From Crossiella sp. S99.2 (GTDB taxonomy: Bacteria > Actinomycetota > Actinomycetes > Mycobacteriales > Pseudonocardiaceae): a DNA stretch of 64,000 nucleotides. The stretch is taken from positions 62,001-126,000 of the forward strand of contig NZ_JALMDK010000010.1 of assembly GCF_023094165.1 (NCBI RefSeq), written 5' to 3'. The notes beneath the pieces were generated by a model. That model saw only the letters and a program-made list of their open reading frames with translations. It searched no databases and was not told the DNA's origin. This document shows positions 33,079 through 41,084 of the stretch, one piece after another (position 1 is the stretch's first letter; each line of letters starts with the position of its first letter). A program made the position numbers and the translations under genes.

Positions 33079-33966
33079 TCAGGAGTGGTCGAGGATGACG
33101 GAGCGGGTCAGGTGCCTGGGCTGGTCCGGGTCCAGGCCCTTGGCGGCGGCGATCGCCACCGCGAGGCGCTGCACCACGATCAGGTCGGCCATCGCGTCCC
33201 TGGGGTGCTGCCGGAACGTGCCGCCGGTGGCGGCCACGTCCTCGGCCAGGCCCTCCGGCGCGGGGCCGAACATCCAGGCCACCCGGTTCGGGCCGGTGAT
33301 GCTGATCGGGCCGTGCCGGTACTCCATCGCCGGGTAGGACTCGGTCCAGGCGCAGGCGGCCTCGCGCATCTTCAGCCCGGCCTCCTGGGCGATGCCGCAG
33401 GTCCAGCCCCGGCCCAGGAAGGTGAACTGCTCGGCGTGCACCAGTTCCGGCGGCAGCGGTTCGGCCAGCGCGGCCTCGGCGTCGGCGATCGCGGCGTCCA
33501 GGGACTCGCCCAGGCTGGCCCGCAGCAGGGCCAGCGCGGAGGTGGCGAAGCGGGTCTGCACCACCGAACGCTCGTCGGCGAAGTCCAGCAGCACCAGCGC
33601 GTCCGCCGCGGTGCGGATCGGCGTGTCCGCGTCCCCGGTGATCGCCACCGTCGGATCGCTCACCCGGCTCGCCAGGTCGAGCACCTCGGTGGTGGTGCCG
33701 GAGCGGGTGATCAGCACGATCCGGTCATAGCGGCGGCCTGCCGGGTACTCCGAGGCGGCGAAGGCGTCGGTGTGCCCGCGCCCCGCCGACTCGCGCAACG
33801 CCGCGTATGCCTGTGCGATGAACCAGGATGTGCCGCAGCCCACCACCGCGACCCGTTCACCGTCTCTAGGCAATACCTCGGCATAGTGTCCGGCCAGCGC
33901 CGCGGCCCTGCGCCAGCATGCGGGCTGGCTGCCCAGTTCGGTCACCACGAACGGCTGTTCCGTCAT
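33079..33966 (-). CDS. AgaS-like SIS-domain sugar-phosphate deaminase/isomerase
   Basis: A 295-residue protein with two SIS (sugar isomerase) half-domains, of the AgaS/GlmS-isomerase type that deaminates galactosamine-6-phosphate to tagatose-6-phosphate. Seen: VAVVGCGTSWFIAQAYAAL, LITRSGTTTEVLDLA, and in the second half FLGRGWTCGIAQEAGLKMREA with ESYPAMEYRHGP, a strongly conserved block in this group. ATG 33966 has AGGAGG upstream. First gene of the minus-strand operon, divergent from the DeoR regulator. Confidence 0.85.
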   Translation of the reverse strand: MTEQPFVVTELGSQPACWRRAAALAGHYAEVLPRDGERVAVVGCGTSWFIAQAYAALRESAGRGHTDAFAASEYPAGRRYDRIVLITRSGTTTEVLDLASRVSDPTVAITGDADTPIRTAADALVLLDFADERSVVQTRFATSALALLRASLGESLDAAIADAEAALAEPLPPELVHAEQFTFLGRGWTCGIAQEAGLKMREAACAWTESYPAMEYRHGPISITGPNRVAWMFGPAPEGLAEDVAATGGTFRQHPRDAMADLIVVQRLAVAIAAAKGLDPDQPRHLTRSVILDHS

Positions 33967-34022
33967 GGCGCGCCTCCTTGTGTCCCCTGTGGTCCCCAGA
34001 TTGCGCCAACTGTGCGCGTTGC

Positions 34023-34047
34023 TGCGTGTAAGTGCGCACAATACGCA
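34023..34047. promoter_or_regulatory. Interrupted palindrome in agaS-deoR intergenic region
   Basis: TGCGT (34023-34027), central TGCGCA (34033-34038) and ACGCA (34043-34047) form an interrupted palindrome midway between the divergent genes. Candidate site for the DeoR/AgaR-like repressor, controlling both directions. Confidence 0.5.
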
Positions 34048-34115
34048 ACAATAGTGCATGATCGACCATTCACAGTCGAGGGTGGCATGAGCGATCATGG
34101 TCGCGGAGGTGCGTG

Positions 34116-34901
34116 GTGAACCGGTACGAGCGACTGAACACCCTGTTGGAGATCCTGGCCGAGCGCGGACGGGTGGAGGTCGACGAGATCGCCGCCGAGC
34201 TGGACGCCTCGGCCGCGACCATCCGAAGGGACCTTGACCACCTGGCCGGTCAGCAGCTGCTGACCAGGACCAGGGGCGGCGCGGTCGCGCACGCGGTCTC
34301 CTACGACCTGCCGTTGCGCTACAAGTCCGTGCGGCACGCCGATGAGAAACAACGCATCGGCAAGGAGGCCGCCGCGCTGGTCGCGCGCGGCTCGGTGGTG
34401 GGCCTCAACGGCGGCACCACCACCACCGAGGTGGCCCGCGCGCTGGCCACCCGCGGCGACCTGCCGCACGTGGAGGGCGAGACCGCGATCACCGTGGTCA
34501 CCAACGCGCTCAACATCGGCAACGAACTCGCGGTCCGCCCGCAGGTGAAACTGGTGCTCACCGGCGGGGTGGCCCGGCCGCAGTCCTACGAGCTGATCGG
34601 CCCCCTGGGAACCAAGATCCTGGACGAGCTGACCCTGGACATCACCTTCCTCGGCGTGGACGCCATCGACCCGGTCAGCGGCGCCGCCGCCCACCACGAG
34701 GGCGAGGCCAGCATCAACCGGCTGCTCGCCGCCCGCGCCCGGAAAGTCGTCGTGGTCGCGGACTCCTCGAAGATCGGCGGTAGTGCCTTCGCCCGCATCT
34801 GCGGTATCGAGGACGTGGACGTGTTGGTCACTGACGTCGACGCGAGCGAGGAGGACGTTCGCCGCTTCACCGAACGCGGGGTGGACGTCGTTCGGGTGTA
34901 G
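34116..34901 (+). CDS. DeoR-family regulator, AgaR-like
   Basis: A 261-residue DeoR/GlpR-type repressor. N-terminal HTH: RYERLNTLLEILAERGRVEV then IAAELDASAATIRRDLDHL, with TRTRGGAV completing the DeoR signature; C-terminal sugar-phosphate sensing domain with VVGLNGGTTTTEVARAL, VVTNALNIGNEL, LTGGVARPQSYELIGPLG, and VVVADSSKIGG. GTG 34116 is preferred because GGAGG lies six bases upstream; GTG 34113 is the alternative. Divergent from agaS and followed by the ABC sugar importer genes. Confidence 0.9.
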   Translation: MNRYERLNTLLEILAERGRVEVDEIAAELDASAATIRRDLDHLAGQQLLTRTRGGAVAHAVSYDLPLRYKSVRHADEKQRIGKEAAALVARGSVVGLNGGTTTTEVARALATRGDLPHVEGETAITVVTNALNIGNELAVRPQVKLVLTGGVARPQSYELIGPLGTKILDELTLDITFLGVDAIDPVSGAAAHHEGEASINRLLAARARKVVVVADSSKIGGSAFARICGIEDVDVLVTDVDASEEDVRRFTERGVDVVRV

Positions 34902-34961
34902 AGCGGATGTGGACCGGATGTCACGCACAGCAGGGATGCGGTTACGGTTCGCGCCGTAGTG

Positions 34962-35005
34962 TTGACTACTGCGCATTTCACCGCGAGCATGAGCGAAATC
35001 ACGCA
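34962..35005 (+). promoter_or_regulatory. Promoter/operator region of ABC sugar operon
   Basis: TTGACT (34962-34967), 17 bp, then GAGCAT (34985-34990) is a plausible -35/-10 pair. It is overlapped by imperfect inverted arms TGCGCATTTC (34970-34979) and GAAATCACGCA (34995-35005), which share TGCG/CGCA ends with the palindrome in front of deoR. Confidence 0.45.
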
Positions 35006-35051
35006 AGTCGTGACCATCCTTCGCTCACTGGCGAGAATCAGGGGAGAAGTC

Positions 35052-36347
35052 ATGATCCTGTCCAAGAAGGCCAGGCGCGGGCTGTCCGTGCTGCTGGCCG
35101 CGGGCCTCGGCCTGACGGTGGCGGCGTGCGGTTCGGGGGGAGCGGGCGGCGACGGCAAAGCGCTGACCTACTGGTCGATGTGGAAGGAAAACGAGCCGCA
35201 GGCCCAGGTCCTCAAGGAGGCCGCGGCGGCGTTCAAGGCGAGCAGCGGCATCGAGGTCAAGATCGAGTGGCAGGGCCGCGACGTGCTCAAGAAGGTGGTT
35301 CCCGCGCTGCGCAGCGGTGAGCTGCCGGATCTGGTGGACCAGGACGAGAACACCGTCCGGGCCAACCTGGTGACCAACAACGCCCAGCGTGACCTCACCG
35401 GCCTCTACGGCTCGGCCACGCCGGCGGGCGCCAAGGTCTCCGAGGTCGTGCCGGACCGCTACCTGACCAACGCCAAGAAGGACGGCAAGCTGTTCATGCT
35501 GCCGTACACCCTGCTCGGCTTCGGTCTGTTCTACAACGGGGCCACGTTGCCCGAGGTCGCGGGCAAGCCGCCGACACAGTGGAACGACTTCACCCAGTTG
35601 CTGGCCAAGCGCAAGGGCGAGGGCGCGAGCCCGCTCGCGCTCGACGGCGACATCGGCGACTACAACGCCTACTGGACCATCGCGCTGCTCCAGGGCCTGC
35701 TCGGCCCCGGGAAGGTCAACGAGCTGGCCAAGGACCGGGCGGGCACCGGGTGGAACACCCCCGCGGTGAAGAACGCGGTCGGCGAGATCCGCAAGCTGGC
35801 ACAGGCCGGGTACTTCATCCCGGGCTACGACGGCAGCAAGTTCCCGGCCGTGCAGGAGAAGTGGGCTCAGGGCGAGGCGGACTTCGTCAACTGCGGCAGC
35901 TGGATCCCCAGTGAGGTCGGCAAGAAGGCCAAGCCGGGCTTCCAGTTCAAGTTCATGCCGATGCCCTCGTTGAGCGGCAAGGTGAACGTGCCCGCCTCCA
36001 CCATCGGCTTCGCCATCCCGCAGCGGGCCAAGAACCCGGAGAACGCGGAGAAGTTCATCGCGTTCTTCCTCGGTGACGAGCACCTGGGCAAGATCTCCAG
36101 CGTCGCCAAGAACCTCACGCCGAACGCGAAGCTGCCCGCACCGCCGGAGCTGGCCGAGGTCGGCAAGGCCCTCGCCGAGAACGACCTGGCCCGCCCGCTC
36201 GACGGGGTGGACGCGGACTTCGTCAACTACAACGTCGAGGTGTTCAACCCGGCCAACGACCAGCTCATCAAGGGCAAGATCGACGTTGACCAGTTCCTGA
36301 CCCAGCTGGCCACCGCGCAGGTCAACTACTGGAAGAAGAACGGCTGA
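35052..36347 (+). CDS. ABC sugar transporter substrate-binding lipoprotein
   Basis: A 431-residue extracellular binding protein of the sugar (MalE-like) group. Lipoprotein signal: basic KKARRGL, hydrophobic core, lipobox TVAAC near residue 26, then a Gly/Ser linker. Mature part starts ALTYWSMWKENEPQAQVLKE and contains LFMLPYTLLGFGLFYNG and a C-terminal lobe with NPENAEKFIAFFLG, usual for this fold. ATG 35052 has GGGGAG upstream. The stop codon overlaps the next start by one base (TGATG). Confidence 0.9.
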   Translation: MILSKKARRGLSVLLAAGLGLTVAACGSGGAGGDGKALTYWSMWKENEPQAQVLKEAAAAFKASSGIEVKIEWQGRDVLKKVVPALRSGELPDLVDQDENTVRANLVTNNAQRDLTGLYGSATPAGAKVSEVVPDRYLTNAKKDGKLFMLPYTLLGFGLFYNGATLPEVAGKPPTQWNDFTQLLAKRKGEGASPLALDGDIGDYNAYWTIALLQGLLGPGKVNELAKDRAGTGWNTPAVKNAVGEIRKLAQAGYFIPGYDGSKFPAVQEKWAQGEADFVNCGSWIPSEVGKKAKPGFQFKFMPMPSLSGKVNVPASTIGFAIPQRAKNPENAEKFIAFFLGDEHLGKISSVAKNLTPNAKLPAPPELAEVGKALAENDLARPLDGVDADFVNYNVEVFNPANDQLIKGKIDVDQFLTQLATAQVNYWKKNG

Positions 36348-37306
36348 TGGCCGCCCCCGCCGTGCCGGTGGCCGTAGCCGCGCCGGCACGGCGGGCCGGC
36401 GCCGGCGCGGCCGCGTCCGGACCGCTGGCCCGCCGCCGCCGTCAGATCTTCTGGCCGTTCCTGCTGCCCGCGCTGCTGCTGTACCTGGTCTTCTTCATCG
36501 GCCCGACGCTCGCCTCGGTGTGGATCTCCTTCCACCGCTGGGACGGCGTCAGCGAGATGAAGCCACGCGGCTTCGACAACTACCTGGTGCTGCTGGACGA
36601 CGCCATCTTCCTGACCTCCTTCACCAACACCATGCTGATCCTGGTGGGGGTCGGGGTCACCACCTTCGCGGTCAGCTTCGCCTTCACCATGGTGCTGCGG
36701 GAGATGCGCGGCCGGAAGTTCGTGCGCTCGGTGCTGTTCTTCCCCTACATCGTCGCGCCGCTGGTGCTCTCCATCCTGTGGGGCTTCCTGTTCTCCAGCG
36801 ACGGCCTGGTGAACAAGGCGTGGCAGGCGGTTCTGGGCGGCACCGGACCGAACTGGATCGCCGATCACCTGTTCCTGATCGTGGCGATCGGGCTGGTGTG
36901 GATCAACACCGGCTTCTACACCACGGTGATCATGGCCGGGGTGGACCAGATCCCGACCGAGTTGTACGAGGACTGCTCGCTGGCCGGGGCCAATGCCTGG
37001 CAGCGGTTCCGGTTCGTCACGCTGCCGCTGTCCTGGGATGTGGTGGCCACCGCGGCGGTGATCTGGACGATCTCCTCGTTGAAGATCTTCGAGTTCATCT
37101 ACGCCTTCGGCGGCACCAGCAACGACATGCCGACACCCGGCATCTGGAACAGCGCGTTGTTCGTCTACGGCCAGACCTTCGGTGGCCGGGTGCCCGCGTA
37201 CCAGTTCGGCTACGCCTCGGCCGCCGCGGTGGCCACCCTGGCCGTGGTCATCGTGCTCGTGGTGTTGCTGCGCCGGTTGATGCGGCGCGAGGCCGTCCAG
37301 TTCTGA
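36347..37306 (+). CDS. ABC sugar transporter permease 1
   Basis: A 319-residue inner-membrane permease of the MalF type with six main hydrophobic helices after a cytosolic, Arg-rich N-terminus. The coupling motif to the ATPase is visible as ELYEDCSLAGANAWQRFRFVTLPLS. Translationally coupled to the binding-protein gene. No ATPase gene is present in the operon; a shared MsiK-type ATPase elsewhere is common in actinomycetes (inference). Confidence 0.9.
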   Translation: MAAPAVPVAVAAPARRAGAGAAASGPLARRRRQIFWPFLLPALLLYLVFFIGPTLASVWISFHRWDGVSEMKPRGFDNYLVLLDDAIFLTSFTNTMLILVGVGVTTFAVSFAFTMVLREMRGRKFVRSVLFFPYIVAPLVLSILWGFLFSSDGLVNKAWQAVLGGTGPNWIADHLFLIVAIGLVWINTGFYTTVIMAGVDQIPTELYEDCSLAGANAWQRFRFVTLPLSWDVVATAAVIWTISSLKIFEFIYAFGGTSNDMPTPGIWNSALFVYGQTFGGRVPAYQFGYASAAAVATLAVVIVLVVLLRRLMRREAVQF

Positions 37307-37322
37307 GCGGGAAGGGTCCGCC

Positions 37323-38201
37323 ATGACATCGACCATGACTCCGGCCGAGGAGGCCGTGCCGAAACTCCGCCGGGAACGGCAGCCGGCGCGCGCCGTCGGT
37401 CTCGCCCTGGCGTGGCTGCTGGTGGCCTTCAACATCGGCGTGCTGCTGTGGATGCTGCTGGCCGCGCTGCGCGAGCACACCTCGATCTTCCGGCAGCCCT
37501 GGGGCCTGGACACCTTCGGCGAGTTCGGCAACTTCGTCCGCGCCTGGGTGGACAGCAACTTCGGCCAGGCCGCGCTCAACACGATCATCGTGGTGGCCAC
37601 GGCCTCGGTGGTGGTGGTCGCGGTGTGCGCGCCAGCCTCCTACGTGCTGGCCAAGACCCGCAGCCGGATCTCCAGCACGACCGCGGTGTTCTTCGCGATC
37701 GGCATCGGGATTCCGGTGCAGGTCATCGTGATCCCGCTGTACGTGCTCATGCAGGAGCTGGGGCTGATCAACAGCCTGTTCGGCCTGTTCGTGCTCTACG
37801 TGGCGCTGTCGGTGCCGTTCACCGTGTTCCTGCTGACCGGGTTCTTCGCCTCGCTGCCCGATGAGATCGAGGAGGCCGCGGCCATCGACGGCGCGGGCTC
37901 GGTGCGCACGTTCGTGCAGATCGTGTTGCCGCTGGCGCGCAACGGGCTGCTGACCGCGTTGATGCTCAACGTGATCGGGCTGTGGAACGAGACCTTCATC
38001 GCGCTGGTGTTCATCCAGAACACCAGCAAGAACACGTTGTCGTTGTCGCTGCTGGGTTTCCTGCAGACCCAGCAGTACGCGGGCCTGGACTACGGCACGC
38101 TGTTCGCCGGGGTGAGCATCCTGGTGCTGCCGATGGTGGCGGTGTACGTGTGGCTGGGCAGGCGGATCATCGAGGGCCTCACCGTGGGGGCGGTCAAATG
38201 A
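37323..38201 (+). CDS. ABC sugar transporter permease 2
   Basis: A 292-residue MalG-type permease with six helices. The ATPase-coupling loop reads EIEEAAAIDGAGSVRTFVQIVLPLA. Starts 16 bp after permease 1; its stop overlaps the next start by 4 bp (ATGA). Pairs with permease 1 to form the translocation channel. Confidence 0.9.
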   Translation: MTSTMTPAEEAVPKLRRERQPARAVGLALAWLLVAFNIGVLLWMLLAALREHTSIFRQPWGLDTFGEFGNFVRAWVDSNFGQAALNTIIVVATASVVVVAVCAPASYVLAKTRSRISSTTAVFFAIGIGIPVQVIVIPLYVLMQELGLINSLFGLFVLYVALSVPFTVFLLTGFFASLPDEIEEAAAIDGAGSVRTFVQIVLPLARNGLLTALMLNVIGLWNETFIALVFIQNTSKNTLSLSLLGFLQTQQYAGLDYGTLFAGVSILVLPMVAVYVWLGRRIIEGLTVGAVK

Positions 38202-40141
38202 CATCCATCCAGAGGGGCAGCCTGAGGCTGCCGATGTCGGCGGTCGGCGCGGAGAACCCGTTGCCGCCACTGGCCGGACTGCCCGACGGCGCCGGTGCGG
38301 TGGACCTGTCCGAGGTGCCCGAGGACCTGGCCGCCGGGGCCCGGTACGGCCACGTCCGCAGCATGCTGCCCTACCTGACCCAGGACGACTACCGGCGCGC
38401 GCCGGAGGAGTCCACTGTGGACACGGTGGTGCTGGACAACGGCCTGCTGCGGGCGGTGTTCGTGCCCGCGCTGGGCGGCCGGTTGTGGTCGCTGACCGAC
38501 CTGGTCGCCGGCCGGGAACTGCTGCACGTGCCGACCCTGCTGCAACCGGCCAACCTGGCCCTGCGCAACGCCTGGTTCGCCGGCGGTGTGGAGTGGAACA
38601 TCGGCACCCGCGGGCACAGCCCGTTCACCTGCGCGCCACTGCACGCCGCCCAGGTGCGCGGCCCCGGCGGGGTGCCTGCGTTGCGACTGTGGGAGTGGGA
38701 ACGGTTGCGCGGCCTGGTATTCCAGGTGGACGCCTGGCTGGCCGAGGACTCGCCGGTGCTGCACGTGGGGGTGCGGGTGCACAACCCGCAGCCGCATGAA
38801 GTGCCGCTGTACTGGTGGTCCAACACCGCGGTCGCCGAAACCTCGCGCACCCGGGTACTGGCCCCGTCCACCAGTGCCTTCCGCACGCACTACAGCGGCA
38901 AACTGTCCAGAGTGGACGTTCCGGTGCACCGCGAACTGGAAACCACCTATCCGGCCGGAATCCCGGACGCGGCCGACTTCTTCCACGACCTGCCCGAGGA
39001 CCTGGACGGCCGCCCGTGGATCGCCGCCCTGGACGAGACCGGCTACGGCCTGGCCCAGGCGTCCACTGGGCGGTTGCGTGGCCGGAAACTGTTCTGCTGG
39101 GGTGAATCCGTCGGCGGGCGGCACTGGCAGGAGTGGCTGGGCGGTCCGGACACCGGGCCGTACTGCGAGATCCAGGCCGGACTGGCCCGCACCCAGTACG
39201 AGCACCTGCCGATGCCCGCGGGCGCGGACTGGACCTGGGTGGAGACCTACGGTCCACTCCGGACTGATCCGGCGCTGGTGCACGGGGACTGGCCGGCCGC
39301 GGTGGCCGAGGTGACCCGCGCCCTGGACCAGACCAGCCCGACCGCCTGCCTGCACGCGGCCCTGCACGAGTACAGCGAGGTGACCGCCAAACTGCCCCCG
39401 GTCGCGCCGCTGTCCGCCGGCGGTGGCTGGGGCGCGGTGGAACGCCACCGCCGGGCGCTGGCCAAGGAAAACCCGCTGCCACCGGAGTCGACCCCGTTCG
39501 CCGAGGACACCCTCGGCCCCGACCAGGTCCCCTGGCTGCACCTGCTGCGCACCGGCGAACTACCTGAACCCGATCCCGCGGACCCGCCATCGTCCTATGT
39601 GGACGGTGCGGACTGGTCGGCGCGCCTGGCCGCCGCACCGGAACACTGGGCCACCGCCTACCACCGCGGCGTGCTGGCCCACGGCGCCGGCGCCCTGGAT
39701 GAGGCCGCCGACCACTACCGCCGCTCCCTCGCGCTGAACTCCTCGCCCTGGGCCTTGCGCGCCTTGGCTTTGGTGGCCGCGGAACAACAGGACCTGGCCA
39801 CTGCCTGCCCCCTGTTCCGGCAGGCCCTGGCGGCCGCGCCGGAGGTGTGGCAGCTCGCGGTGGAGACCGTGGCCACCCTGCTCCAAGCCGGTGATCCCGG
39901 CCTGGCCCTGGAGGTGCTGGCCGGGTTGCCGCCGTCAGTGGCCGGGCACGGCCGGGTGCAGTTGCTGCGGGTGCAGGCACACCTGGCGGCCGGCCAGCCG
40001 GAGCGGGCGGCCGACCTGCTGCGCGCCGGGATCGAGGTGCCGGACCTGCGCGAGGGCGAGATCAGCCTGGACCACCTGTGGGCCCAAGCCTGCCCGGACA
40101 CCCCACTGCCCGCGCACTACGACTTCCGCATGCACGTCTAG
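38198..40141 (+). CDS. DUF5107 protein with C-terminal TPR repeats
   Basis: A 647-residue cytosolic protein. The N-terminal two thirds is of the DUF5107 type, found beside sugar uptake genes and related to beta-sandwich carbohydrate-processing folds: LDNGLLRAVFVPALGGRLWSL, WFAGGVEWNIGTRGHSPFTC, VPLYWWSNTAVAET, GRKLFCWGESVGGRHWQEWL, YCEIQAGLARTQYEHLPMPA, WTWVETYGPL. Residues about 480-640 are TPR-like helices (AYHRGVLAHGAGALDEAADHYRRSL). Function is unproven; the position as last gene of the importer operon suggests a step on the imported glycoside, such as mutarotation or cleavage. Confidence 0.8.
   Translation: MTSIQRGSLRLPMSAVGAENPLPPLAGLPDGAGAVDLSEVPEDLAAGARYGHVRSMLPYLTQDDYRRAPEESTVDTVVLDNGLLRAVFVPALGGRLWSLTDLVAGRELLHVPTLLQPANLALRNAWFAGGVEWNIGTRGHSPFTCAPLHAAQVRGPGGVPALRLWEWERLRGLVFQVDAWLAEDSPVLHVGVRVHNPQPHEVPLYWWSNTAVAETSRTRVLAPSTSAFRTHYSGKLSRVDVPVHRELETTYPAGIPDAADFFHDLPEDLDGRPWIAALDETGYGLAQASTGRLRGRKLFCWGESVGGRHWQEWLGGPDTGPYCEIQAGLARTQYEHLPMPAGADWTWVETYGPLRTDPALVHGDWPAAVAEVTRALDQTSPTACLHAALHEYSEVTAKLPPVAPLSAGGGWGAVERHRRALAKENPLPPESTPFAEDTLGPDQVPWLHLLRTGELPEPDPADPPSSYVDGADWSARLAAAPEHWATAYHRGVLAHGAGALDEAADHYRRSLALNSSPWALRALALVAAEQQDLATACPLFRQALAAAPEVWQLAVETVATLLQAGDPGLALEVLAGLPPSVAGHGRVQLLRVQAHLAAGQPERAADLLRAGIEVPDLREGEISLDHLWAQACPDTPLPAHYDFRMHV
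38410..38422. repeat. GTCCACnGTGGAC palindrome, copy 3
   Basis: Exact copy inside the DUF5107 gene, read as Ser-Thr-Val-Asp. A one-mismatch copy (GTCCAGAGTGGAC) occurs in the same gene at 38905-38917, read as Ser-Arg-Val-Asp. Confidence 0.7.
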
Positions 40142-40147
40142 GCAGGC

Positions 40148-40167
40148 CACCGGCAGCGCTGCCGGTG
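40148..40167 (+). terminator. Perfect 20-bp palindrome after the DUF5107 gene
   Basis: CACCGGCAGC followed directly by GCTGCCGGTG, 6 bp after the stop codon; probable terminator of the sugar importer operon, without a T-run. Confidence 0.6.
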
Positions 40168-40195
40168 ACCCGTTCCAGCCCGCGCCCATCGTCGA

Positions 40196-40261
40196 GTTGG
40201 CCCAAGTGGTACGCCCGGTTGGGCCAACTGGACGTACGGCTTGGGCCAACTCGACGTGGGG
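40196..40261. repeat. 22-bp repeat cluster 1 (three units)
   Basis: Three consecutive 22-bp units at 40196, 40218 and 40240. The first begins GTTGGCCCAAGTGGTACG; the second and third carry the complementary version GTTGGGCCAACTGGACG / CTTGGGCCAACTCGACG. Same family as the larger cluster at 44815. Lies between the importer operon and a convergent hydrolase gene. Confidence 0.8.
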
Positions 40262-40272
40262 TGGGTGACGGG

Positions 40273-41037
40273 TCAGAGCCGGAGTCGTTCCAGCAGGGGC
40301 AGCAGTGATTCCGGGGCTTCCACGTGCGCGTTGTGGCCTCGGCCGGGCAGGATCAGCGGCTCGATCACCAGGGCTCGCAGGTGCTCGGCCGGGCTCATCG
40401 GGTCGTGTTCGCCCGCGGCGAGCACGGTCGGGCACTTGGCCGCGGCGAGCAGGCTGGGCAGGTCGGGCGCGCCGACGCCGAAGGCCCGCTGGTCCAGGGC
40501 CAGCCGCCAGGAACCGTCGGAGGAGACCAGGCCGGTGCTGACCGCGGGGGAGTCCTCGGCGACCAGTCCGAGCAGCCCGGAGACCTTGAGGTGCCGGTCG
40601 GCGGCCTCGGCGCGGGTGGCGAACTCGCGGGCGGGCTTGCCGGCCAGTGCGGCGGCCTTGGCCAGCTCCTCCTCGCTCCAGCGCACCTTGACGCCCAGCC
40701 CGGCCGCGGCGGTCACCCGGACGCCGAACCAGCCGGAGGCCAGGGTCAGCGCCAGCACCCCACCCAGGGAGTGGCCCAGCACGGCGATCGGGCGGTCGGT
40801 GGGCAGGTGGGCGGCGACCCTGGCGGCCAGGCCGCCGAAGGAGTACCGCGACAGCGGGGGCGCTGCCCCGTGTCCGCGCAGGTCAGGGGCCAGCCAGCCG
40901 CCCGGCCAGTGCGCGGGCAGCAGGTCGATCAGGCCGTCCCAGACCGCGCCGGTCGCGCCCAGGCCGTGCAGCAGGACCAGCAGCGGGCCGTCCTCGGGAC
41001 CGCCCCGCCGGAAACCCGGCGCCGAAATGTCTCCCAT
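40273..41037 (-). CDS. Alpha/beta hydrolase
   Basis: A 254-residue alpha/beta hydrolase with a serine elbow: PLLVLLHGLGATGAVWDG (oxyanion HGLG), LAPDLRGHGAAPP, nucleophile motif AVLGHSLGGVLAL, acid region VLAAGEHDPMSP, and catalytic His in ILPGRGHNAHVEAP. Start taken at ATG 41037 (MGDISAPGF). Divergent from the P450 gene by 47 bp, so the two may share regulation. Substrate unknown; esterase, thioesterase and lactonase are all possible. Confidence 0.82.
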   Translation of the reverse strand: MGDISAPGFRRGGPEDGPLLVLLHGLGATGAVWDGLIDLLPAHWPGGWLAPDLRGHGAAPPLSRYSFGGLAARVAAHLPTDRPIAVLGHSLGGVLALTLASGWFGVRVTAAAGLGVKVRWSEEELAKAAALAGKPAREFATRAEAADRHLKVSGLLGLVAEDSPAVSTGLVSSDGSWRLALDQRAFGVGAPDLPSLLAAAKCPTVLAAGEHDPMSPAEHLRALVIEPLILPGRGHNAHVEAPESLLPLLERLRL

Positions 41038-41084
41038 GACGATGATCCTGCCGCAGCGGGCCGGGACGGGGTAAGAATCCATCC

